A stretch of DNA of 64,000 nt, from assembly GCF_000004195.4 (NCBI RefSeq), contig NC_030678.2, forward strand, positions 91,046,404 to 91,110,403, given 5' to 3'. This document shows positions 22,447 through 34,200 of the stretch, piece after piece; within the stretch, counting starts at the first letter, position 1; every line of letters begins with the position of its first letter. The stretch comes from Xenopus tropicalis. Taxonomy: Eukaryota > Chordata > Amphibia > Anura > Pipidae. The notes beneath the pieces were generated by a model that saw only the letters and a list, made by a program, of their open reading frames with translations, made no database searches and was not told where the DNA came from. The translations under genes and the position numbers were made by a program.

Positions 22447-24039
22447 TCATATTGAACAAGGGGGTATACTTTCCCTTTAACAGTGATGTGAAAGACTGAT
22501 ATCAAATTAAAGGAAGCACATGTTTCCAATTATTGCTGCTAGGGAAGGTGGGAAACTTCTTATTAGGTTTAAGTGGGCAATTACTTTTTCAATTGGATGA
22601 TATATGTGTGGAATAAGTTCCTTAAACTTTAGTAAGGTTGTCTTTGTCTAATATTTCATTTTATTTTCATTGTGATACAGGAAATCATGAAGGGGGCGAA
22701 AACGTATTCACATCACTGTTGGTTTGTTGAAAGACAAGTTGTCAGTCCCTACACAAACCCTCTGCTCATAGCTTTTTATTATTATTTGGAGAAGAACTGC
22801 ACCACCCTTGCCTAACCACAAAAAAAATCTATTGTTTGGTATGTACATCCTGTACTTGTGCTATGAAGATGTTAAAAGTTGTAGTTAAATAATGTTTAGC
22901 AACCATGTTCAGATCACAGGTATAATATATTAAATTGATGTGTGTTCTGGAAATATCAAGCATGGGTTAAGTGAAAAGTATTAACATAATATCATTAGTG
23001 TTTGCCAGCCTTAATAGTGGCCTATTTATTTTAAGTATGCGCAGCCACATTACTTAGAACTGGACCTGGCTACCAGATGTCTGTGTGGTTCCAATAATGT
23101 CTTCCCTCCTCACAATGAACCATTCAGTTTAATGGCATAGGTATTACTCAGGCACTGGGCATCCATTTTCATTTACATCAATGATACATAATGGTTCTAT
23201 TATCAAGCTCGGAAAGAATAATGCATGCTGTGCTGCAGCAGCACGCTAAGAAGTTCTTGGACAAGAGATTACTGAGAAGAATAACAAGTGCTTTAAATGC
23301 ATTTAACAATAACCTATTTGTGCGCTGAATGTTTCTTAGCTCTGCAATACATTGAAACTATTCAGTATGCAGTCTTCATTTTCGTAAACCATGGAGCACA
23401 GGGAGGCACATCTGGACAAATTTATTAAACCTCAGAACTATGTGAGGCTACAGTTTGCACTGTGTTCCTTATTTAACCTTTAATTATACCACTCTATAGC
23501 TCTCTCATCACAGCCTCATTCCAGACCAAATAAGCATAGCTTGCCCTCATGTGCAGTAAGGCCCACCACTTCTATTACTTGTACTTACTGCCACATCCCT
23601 TATATTTGTTGGTGTGTGGTGTATGGAGGCAGCTTTGTTCTTTTAGTGGTGGCAGGGCACTTGCAGTGGTCTCTAAAGAATATATAAATAGTAATTGAAG
23701 TGCAAAGGGTAATATTTCACTGGAGACAATAGTAGAGCAAAGAGCAAGTGTATTTTTAAAAAAAAATAATATAGACCTCCTGTTTATACAGGTCTGTTTA
23801 TAAGTGATCTTCCCCTTTAACTGTGAGACCTGAGGGCATGTTTTTAATCTGGGCTCTAAGTAATATCCCTTGTCTGTAAACAGGACTTAAAGATATGTAC
23901 ATTGTTGATGGCCCTCTGATCATTTTTGCTACTTATTTTGATATTTCAGATTATAATGCCCCCCATAATATTTAACTTTTATGCTTCCCCAGTAAAAATC
24001 CTGGCACAGGAGTACAGGAGGTTAGACTGTACAGGAGGT

Positions 24040-24528
24040 TAGACTGTAGAGGTTGGGGTTGTTTTCTCTGGAAAAGAGGCGCTTGCGAGGGGACATGATT
24101 ACTCTGTACAAGTACATTAGAGGGGATTATAGGCAGATGGGGGATGTTCTTTTTTCCCATAAAAACAATCAATGCACCAGAGGTCACCCCTTTAGATTAG
24201 AGGAACAGAGCTTCCATTTGAAGCAGCGTAGGTGGGTTTTCATGGTGAGGGCAGTGAGGCTGTGGAATGCCCTTCCTAGAGATGTGGTAATGGCAGATTC
24301 TGTTAATGCCTTTAAGAGGGGCCTGGATGAGTTCTTGAACAATCAGAATATCCAAGGCTATTGTGATACTAATATCTACAGTTAGTATTAGTGGTTGTAT
24401 ATATAGTTTATGTATGTGAGTGTATAGATTGGTAGGTGTGGGTTAGGTGTGCTGGGTTTACTTGGATGGGTTGAACTTGATGGACTCTGGTCTTTTTTCC
24501 ACCCTATGTAACTATGTAACTATGTAAC
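24040..24528 (+). pseudogene. CR1-like LINE, 3' end of ORF2 plus tail
   Basis: The frame at 24053-24385 reads LFSLEKRRLRGDMITLYKYI, TRGHPFRLE, VRAVRLWNALPRDVV and NAFKRGLDEFL. This is the conserved C-terminal segment of CR1/Rex-type ORF2 proteins after the reverse transcriptase. The 3' UTR ends in a short tandem repeat (three ctatgtaa units), as CR1-type elements do. The copy is 5' truncated and therefore not mobile. Confidence 0.8.
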
Positions 24529-25044
24529 AGGTGGCTCCAATGGCAGAAGGGTTAATTTAAAGGGCTAGAAACAACAAAAAATAATATAGGTTGTTATGCC
24601 TTTTTATATAATGAATTGTTACCTTGTATGTGTGTGTAAAAATGAACATTGGCACTTTCAAGGAGATATGGTTAACATTTTAAAATAAAACATTTTTTTG
24701 CTTAAACTCTGAATGTTTGGCAGTACAGCCACTAAAACCTAAAAGCCTGGCACATTTAGATGCCCTAGATTTTGCTGTCTGTACATCCTTAGGGCTCACA
24801 CACACTGGCATTTCTTTTTAAGATAAGCAGTTTTCTATCTACAGGGAGGGGTCCAGTGCTATGCAGTAGGTACTTCTGTAGGTTAGATTGGGGTCTGTTA
24901 ACTCATGAGTTCCCACACAGGGGAATGCATAAACAAGCTGCCACATAAGATTGCATGGAAACGCATAGTGAAAGAAGTTCAGGTGCTTTATCACCAACGC
25001 AACCCACTCAGGATTCCCACGCACTTTTTTTTGTAGGAGATAAT

Positions 25045-25050
25045 TTTATT
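25045..25050 (-). terminator. Candidate bmp8 polyadenylation signal
   Basis: AATAAA reads on the - strand (TTTATT on +) about 210 bases past the bmp8 stop codon. It is the first canonical hexamer I found downstream. The usage is inferred; a longer 3' UTR is possible. Confidence 0.4.
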
Positions 25051-25261
25051 ATAACCAAACCTCCAAACATACTGGATAATCATCCCACTTTGTGGAAAAA
25101 GTTGCAAAGCGCTGTTGAAGTGCTAAGCATTTATATAGCTGTTCTTTGTCTGAGATGTTCAGTCTATAATAATACTTTTAATTTAATATTTGATAAATAA
25201 ATCAGTTTTTAGATCCCTGGGTAAGTGCAAGTCCTTATACTTGTCCTGTGTTCTTCCTTGT

Positions 25262-28200
25262 TCAGTGACAACCGCAGGACTTGACAACCATATTTCGATG
25301 TTTTTTTAGTATGACATTGTTGTTACTGTCATAATACAGGACTGAAGTGGCAGAGAGTTTGGTAGGAGCACAGCAGGCTTTAGGGACACTCTCTGGCTTC
25401 ATCAGATGAACCTGGAAAGAAAAACACAAATTTCTTCTTACTGGGCATAAGACACATATTTTATTTTTACCTGTTTAAACATAAACACACCAAGGCAAAG
25501 TTTACAAAAACCAAAGTCTAAAGAGAGTACGATTCAGTAGAAAGATTATTTTCACTGCATGTGAAGATACTTATTTGAATATTTTCTTTGGCAAAAGAAA
25601 TTCCAGTTTACATTGGATTCATTATTATTACTTATTTGGAGGCTGGCTCTGATGGAAGTAATTTTTCCTAGATCTGTGAGCTGGTTATAGCATAAGAATA
25701 AATACCTGAAGTGCCTGATTATTATTAATAATTATAATAATAAATAGAATATGCAAGTGTGTATGTATAGATTAATAATATTTGGGCTTGGATTCATCAT
25801 TTAAGAGAAGGGAACAAATATAGATCCAACCACTTCAGACCGAGCTGTCAGTTTATAAACCCATGCATGGGCCTTCCATGCCAGCCTATCCAATAGATTA
25901 TTTATTTATTTATTTTATGGACAGGTTTAAACATTTTTAAGAAGTCTATCAGACAGGGACCAAAACTTACTGTCTTCTCCCAATGGGCCTGCTTGGGTGC
26001 TTATTATGAGGTGACCATTGGCCAGGGGGCCAAAATGATCAGATTAGTCTGATTTAGCCCAGAATGTAGCAAATCAGTGGATCTGCATGCCAAATGAGCG
26101 GATCTTATTGTGTATGGCTTTTACCAGGTGGCTGAAAATGCTGGTGACTCTGACTTCTTCAATATAAGCCAAACTAAAGTGTACATGTTCCTCAAGTTCT
26201 TTAGCACCTGAAAATGTATTTGATAGCATTTTCAGGTAGCATATTTCCTAGGGTTCCCACTGAAGCTAATGGGAGCCACAGGTGTGAAAACTCCAGGTGG
26301 AGGAATGCTACGTGTGACAGTATCCGAAGGGCTCTGCTTATGGGCACATAAAGCTATTCAATTGTTTTTCCTACAGAGCAGTGTGATGCAGTGGAAATGT
26401 GAACTCATCCTGAAGACCCATCATGAGGGCAGAGGGGACATGAACTCAATTCAAAAGACCTCTGCTAAACAGTCTGTGGTACATACTTTATCTTCACCTA
26501 ATCTTCACCTAATTTCATGTTCACCTTGCCGGAAAACTTGTTTTCCCTCTTCCCTATCGGAATGTATGAAAGATTAATTAAAATAAAAATGACAAAGGGG
26601 TAGAAAGGCAAAGTGTATTAGCATCAGAGATGGACTGACCCACCTTGAGACCTCCAATAGGTCCCACAGGCTAGCCTGCTTTCATTCTGTGGCCTGCTCC
26701 AGGCATTGCAGGTACTTCTCACCCATACACAGTGAACTTGGAGGCAAGAGAGGCAAGAGAAGTAAAGAACCAGAAGGCAAAGGTACAAATATGCAGATCA
26801 AATGCACATTTGGCAAGTGTCCCCAATTTGTCAGGACAGACCCTTTAAGAAGACCCAAAAGGGGCAGGGATTATACTAAAGTGCAGGGTTTTGAGCATAT
26901 GTGTGCCATAACTTTTTTCCTCATTGGAGTCTGAGGGTGGTTTGTTTACTTTGACCTAGCATCCATAATGATATCCCCCCATTCTTAATAAAAAATGCAA
27001 AAATAAAGATTTTTTTATGTCCTTATGTAATAAGCTCTACTTCTAAATATGGATTGTGCCTTTAAATTCTTACCAGTGACTGCAGTATGGCGTGATTGGT
27101 GGCATTCATGCAGGAGTCCAAGGGAAATGAACATTCACCTTCACAGTAAAAGGCTGAGTAGCCTTGCGGAGCTATCACCCAGTCCTACAGATTAGAAAAA
27201 TACATTTAATTTTCTCTATGTGTCTATGTGTGTAGATAGGCATTGTTCAGTTGAAAATATATTTACCAGCCATCCCAGGTCCCGAAAGCTGACATACAAT
27301 TCATGTCTTTTACACACTTGCCTGCTGTCAGTAACATGTAGATGATCTGAAATGAAGAGATATTTACAGTGACCACAAAGAAGTGGTTTTATGAATGTTT
27401 TGCCGTGAAAGCAAAGGGAAAATACTGCTAGGTACAAATATAAAAATTAAATCTGCCAAGCAAACACCTTAAAAAGGTTAAAGGAGAAGGAAAGGCTAAT
27501 AAAGAGTTAATCTCAAGCTACAGGCATACCTTTAATTCTCTCAATAGTGCCCTTAAAGGAACAGTAACACCAAAAAATGAAAGAGCTTTAAAGTAATAAA
27601 AATATAATGCACTGTTGCACTGCACTGGTAAAACTGGTGTGGTTGCTACAGTAACACTACTATAATTTATATAATAAGCTGCTGTGTAGCCACGGGGGCA
27701 GCCATTCAAGCTGGAAAAAAGGAGAAAAGGCACAGGTTACATTGCAGATAACAGATAAGTTCTGTAGAATACAATAGTGTTTTATCTGTTATCTGCTATG
27801 TGCCTGTGCCTTTTCTCCTTTGAATGGCTGCCTCCATGGCTACATAGCAGCTTATTTATATAAATTATAGTAGACTTTCTGAAATGAACACACAACTTTT
27901 ACCAGTGCAGGGCAGCAGCACATTATATTTTAGTTACTTTTATACACTTTCATTTTTTGGTGTTACTGTTCCTTTAAGTCTCCCCATATTTCTCCCGTTC
28001 AGATGATCAGAAGCCTCATAGGAAAAAAAAACGCTGAGCTCTGTAAAGAATGTTCCCATAATGCCTCACTCCTGCACGGAGACCAAGACCGGTGTACATG
28101 CTCAGTTTGTAAGGCTATGGGGCTGATTTACTAAGACACGAATTCCGACCGAATTGGAAAAATTCCGATTGGAAAACGAACATTTTGCGACTTTTTCGTA

Positions 28201-31200
28201 TTTTTTGCGATTTTTTCGGCGCCTTTACGACTTTTCGGAAATTATCGCGACTTTTTCGTTACCAATACGATTTGCGCGAAAAAACACGAGTTTTTCGTAG
28301 CCATTCCGAAAGTTGCGATTTTTTCGTAGCGTTAAAACTTGCGCGAAAAGTTGCGCTTTTTTCGTAGCGTTAAAACTTAAAAGGCGCAACGTTTTGCGCA
28401 AGTTTTAACACTACGAAAAAATCGCAACTTTTTGCGCAAGTTTTAACGCTACTAAAAATCGCAACTTTCGGAATGGCTACGAAAAACTCGCGTTTTTCCA
28501 CAAAAATCGTATTGGTAACGAAAAAGTCGCGACAATTTTCCGAAAAAATCGCAAAATACCGATCATTACGAAAAAAACGCAATCGGACGCATTCGGCCCG
28601 TTCGTGAGTAAGTAAATGGGCCCCTATAAGTCAGCTTCCTGCTAATTGGCTCAGATCCACATTCCTAAGGGGGGGAGTGAGTTTTTAGCATTCTTGAGGG
28701 AGGAGGGAGCAGGAGAGAGCTGCATGTCTCTGGTACAGGAAAACAGAGACAACAAATCTTTTGACAGAGAACTCAGCACAGCGTTTCTGTGAGTGCTTAT
28801 GGCTGTATTTACATAGACCTTTCTGATAAAGCTTACTTAGTTTTTACCTTTCCTTCTCCTTGAAATGCATTACTTCATTTTGTTTCACCCAGTCGTTTGT
28901 CTCTGTAAGTTAAACACCCACTAAAATGGGGCAAGATCCTCCTTCTTTCTGTTTTATTTTAATATATGGCTGTTTATGTGGTATGGAACTATATATTTAT
29001 TTAGTTACACTATTCCTCTTTGTGGACTATTAATGTATTATAAGAATTGTACACAAATAGGGCTATTTAAATACCATTTTTTAATAGAGTTACCAAGTCA
29101 CTGATACAAGTCTAGAAATAAAATCCAGTTAGTAGGGCTACACCGATTGAAATTCAATTTAAATTCACTTAGTGCAGTCCTGCAACATGTATTTATTAGA
29201 ATACATGTTCAAGTGATCTGGTATCTCTAGATTATATATATATACACACACACAAATGTGCACAATACAGGAAAGTGCTCTAATAACAGATTTTTCAATG
29301 GACCAGTGGATGAATAAGAAGGTCTCCAACCCAATGCCACCCAACCACAAAACAAAGCATCCACAACAGGTAGATTGTCAGGCATTGGACTGTAACATTA
29401 CATCTGAGTATGTCTTCAGTTAAATGGGCCTTAGTAGTATTATTATTATCAACAACACATATTAATAAAGCACCAACATATTCAGCCTCCTTTACCAGAC
29501 TTTTCTTCTATCATTACCCTTCTCCTTGTCCTCAACTTCCCACCCACCCTAAACCCTTGTTCCAGCCCCATCCTCCCTAAAACCCATTTCATGATTTCTC
29601 CATTTTTATGACATATTTATGAAATGTCTGACTGTATTCATGTTTTCCCCAATGTTATGTAATGCATACTGTGAATTTGCTAGGTTCGTTTACCTACACT
29701 TACATTTATGTAAACCAAATAATAACGTATAATTTAAAAATGAGGGGGAAACCAGGTCAAGGCAGTGTCACAAAAGCCAAGAGACTTGAGAGTGTGGAGG
29801 AGGAGAGGGTGATTGATGGTGTTAGAAGTTGCTAAGGGATAACTGTTGTACACAAAAGTGCCAAACAATAAAGGTGAATAAAGGTTTAATTTTACACTTG
29901 ACTCTGCTTCTGCTTCCATGGTTCCCAGCTGTGGAAAAGTACTGAGGATCTACTCCCGGTATCATTTTTTTTATATAAGAAAAACAAGGCTTCACACCAA
30001 CAACAATCTGTAAATGTGCTCTACAATCATACATGTAGCAAATCAAAAAGGATTTAATCATTTGGGGAATATTATAGGTGGAACTGTGTGTAGGAGGCTA
30101 CATAATTGATTTAGAAAATAAACATTACCATTTATTTATATGGTGGCAGAAAGTTACGCAGCTCTTTACATCTAATTTATAATGAACAGCTGTCTTATAT
30201 AACATTTTGTTCCACCTTGTTTCGTTTTATATTACTGTTTCATGTCCCTGTTAGCCAGTCTCCAGAATATCCATATTGGTGAATCATTTGATAAATTGAG
30301 GTTAATTATAATTTCCAGAATTTCCAGTTTTGAACTGGGATTATGTCTGACATCCACCACAGTATAAATACAGTTACAGTGTGATATCCATTAGATCCAC
30401 CTTATATATCATTAGAAATTCATACATATCATGTATTATTCATTATGAAGACTTAAGAATCCTGTTAACATTGAGAGGTTTAATATATTTAAATGACAGA
30501 TTCCATATTTTAAATTAGGAGGAATGGGTGCCCACAAGGAAGCCTGTTCATTTTAACTGTTTAATATTGCTGTTATCAGGTTTCTTCATAAATGAATGCG
30601 ACTCTACATGAGACTCTACATGAGAAACTGAAAATATATATCATGGAGCCCATCTGTCCACAGTTATGAAAACACATAGGGTTAAAAATAAAATTGATTT
30701 TATTGAGCCTATTAAATGATTTTGTTTCCTGAGTCAATGTAAAGATACCTTGTTTTTATAAACAACACATTTTTTATATCTACTTTATTATGTTAATGCA
30801 TCTAAAGTTGACCTGTTATAAAATTAAAATCCCATAATAAACAATAATTGGACTTGACAGGAAGGAAATAGATACTGTAGAACTGCATCAATGCAAGATG
30901 CTAGGAAAGTAAAAAATGTCCTATATTATTGAAAGTACTTACCAAGAATGCCAGGAAGTTTATTGGGATGCGGTAAGTCATGTTTCTTCTGTTGCCTTTT
31001 CCTGAGCTGTTTGACTGCCCGTGCTGATCTGATTTGATTGCGACTAACCCGGAAAAATGTGACCATAAATGGCTGTTTCGAACGTGGTGCTCGTCTTCCT
31101 AAGATGCCTGCTATACCTGGGTCAATACTTTGTCCTGTTGAATCAATAAATAATAAAATAAATCATTTTAGATTTCATTCTGGTTCATTTGGAATGTTTT

Positions 31201-34200
31201 TATTTATATACAATATGAAAAGGAAATGACTGCAATACAGTAGTTGTGCCTCTACATTACACTATATACAATTGCCCATAATTTATTTCTATATGTTATA
31301 GCCTGCTTATTCAGGTGCTATTGACTGCTGGTTTGTGTGTTTTTGGCTTGGGGAAGAGAAGGCAAGAAGTTCCCAAATGCACTTATTTTAGGAACAGGAT
31401 TAAGGCCACTAGAGAAGGACCATATTGTGAAAATAACTTACTCTTGTTTGTGCTAATACATCATGATTATTGGCTGACACTCATGGCCCTCCTTCAAGTC
31501 TGTGCTAGACAGTGGAAAGTGCATACAATGCAGTAGTCAATGTTGTCCTAATAGCGTTTAATAATGCTGACTGCACAGGTTGGACTGCTCTTATATGAAC
31601 ACACTTGCAAGTGATGGGGGATATGGCTGAACAGAAGGTCTGGGATTATTAACTGGTGTTGAAAAATGGGTGGTTAGGCAGGACATAAGTGGCTGAACTT
31701 AAATATTGCCCTGGAGCCATTGGGCCTTTAGATATAACACTGCTAGTTAACAAAGTTCATAAGCACAGGCAAAAATATTTATAATTGAGTAAAATACTTA
31801 GAACAATCAACATCATTTTCCATCTGTTTCACCATTATGCTACTGTTAGGATCATTAACAGAGAGCACTAAACAAAGCCTAAACACTTCAAATAATGGGC
31901 AGTTTTAAGAAACCACAAAGTGGGCATTTTCTCTATGCCCCCTACATCAAACCAGAAAAATAGCAAATAAGTGATAGCTATTTTAGCAGATTACAAAATG
32001 CAAGCCTTTGGGACTGCTTAGGACTCTTTTTCAGGCATGGTTTATAAGCAGTCCTGCAAGCTTGCCCTTTGTCATTTACAAAATTAGTCAATAAGGGTAT
32101 CACTTATTCTACATTTTCCTGCTTTAATCAATAGCTTATATGTATTCCCCACTACATTAGAGAACCCCACTACTAACTTTCTACTAACTCCTGCCCTTGT
32201 CTAAATGGTAGCTTCCAATCAATGAGTGCTATCAATTTAAGATTTACATTAACTATACTGATGACTAAATGCAGTGCAACTGCAGACCTATACAACATAA
32301 GATATGCATTATGTATTCTACAATTTTGTGTATAAATTGTGTGTACGTTCACTTTTAGGGGTTACGTAATAAGTGCCACTTAGCTTGCCCAGGTGCTGTA
32401 ACCTATAGCAACCAATCAGCAGGTAGCATTTACTGGTCACCTGTTGAAAAGAAAACACGGTGTTAGTTGCTATGAGTTACTGCCTCTGGGAAAACTTAGT
32501 GCTTTTTTAATACATATATAAGTCAGAGAATGGAATATGCCCCACTGGATATGTTAAGGAAACACAAAAAAACAGGAATGCTTTTGGACCTGCCGCCCAG
32601 TGTCATCCTCCCGTACCATGCTCACCCCCTGTGCTCAGTCTGGGTGAGCCAATGCAGGATTACTAGTGTAGAGAGTGTGGCTGTGCTCTTTACACTTAAA
32701 GGAATGAATTTCTGGTAATCAAACTCTTAGGGGGGAATTCACAAAAGTGGAGAAAGCCCTTTTTTGGAGTAAAAGTGGTGGAAAAACTGGTGGAAAACAC
32801 TTTCTCCAGATTCACAGAAAACAGAAATCCGCCTAAATTCTTACTCAACCACCACTTTTTTGGTGAAAGAAAGACAGTTTACAGACACTTTTGTGAATTT
32901 GTCATTTAAACGACATTTATACGACATTTTAACAACATTTTTTCCCGACATTTTCAAGATGGAGTAAAGCTCAGTGTAACTCTGTTAGATCAATTCTAAG
33001 CTCTTCTGTTTTGTTTTGTTTCCTCCAGTCTCCATTTCAGACCTAAGGTAGGGGCCCCATTGGGGAATCGTTAACATACAGTGGCTTGCAAAAGTATTTG
33101 GCCCCTTGAACTTTTCCACATTTCGTCACATTACAGCCACAAACATGAATCAATTTTATTGGAATTCCACGTGAAAGACCAATACAAAGTGGTGTACACG
33201 TGAGAAGTGGAACGAAAATCATACATGATTCCAAACATTTTTTACAAATAAATAACTGCAAAGTTGGGTGTGCGTAATTATTCAGCCCCCTGAGTCAATA
33301 CTTTGTAGAATCACCTTTTGCTGCAATTACAGCTGCCAGGCTTTTAGGGTATGTCTCTACCAGCTTTGCACATCTAGAGACTGAAATCCTTGCCCATTCT
33401 TCTGCAAAACAGCTCCAGCTCAGTCAGATTAGATGGACAGTGTTTGTGAACAGCAGTTTTCAGATCTTGCCACAGATTCTCGATTGGATTTAGATCTGGA
33501 CTTTGACTGGGCCATTCTAACACATGGATATGTTTTGTTTTAAACCATTCCATTGTTGCCCTGGCTTTATGTTTCAAGTCTTTTGCAGACTCCAAGAGGT
33601 TTTCTTCCAAGATTGGAATCATGTATGATTTTCGTTCCACTTCTCACGTGTACACCACTTTGTATTGGTCTTTCACGTGGAATTCCAATAAAATTGATTC
33701 ATGTTTGTGGCTGTAATGTGACAAAATGTGGAAAAGTTCAAGGGGGCCGAATACTTTTGCAAGCCACTGTATTAATGGGGATTAGCAGCTTATTGTTAGG
33801 GGACAAGTTTCTGTCTAACCCTAGAACAATAGGTGCAAAAAGCCTCATTAACATTATATAAACAAGTAAAACACTGATTAAAAAAAGTTAAATTTATACC
33901 TAAAAAGTTTTTACTTTTATAATATATATTATTTATATATATAAAAAGTTTTTACCTTACATTTACATAATTATGCAAATTTTAGCTTAATCAATGACGC
34001 AATAATAACATTTTGTGTGAATATATTGTAAACATTTTTATTAAAATTTGCCCAGTTTGTGATGCGACCCCTGACTGGACAGTGTTTTGGCAAATGGAAC
34101 CTGACCCCTTTATTATTTATTTTGTATAAAGATGCAAAGGCAATTCGCTGCTCAGAGTTCATTAGTAATCCATTTAGATACATGAGCCGTGGCTGCTTGG

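Larger units (their letters stand above)
27478..28863. mobile_element. Outer T2-type MITE split by two later insertions (bmp8 intron 4)
   Basis: The left end ttaaaggagaaggaaaggct and the right end 'acctttccttctccttgaa' are inverted copies, with TTAA kept on the left and changed to TTGA on the right. Its body is interrupted by the complete T2-type element at 27553-27977 and by the palindromic element at 28119-28624, leaving about 450 bp of its own sequence. T2-type TTAA MITEs are known from Xenopus. Confidence 0.75.
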
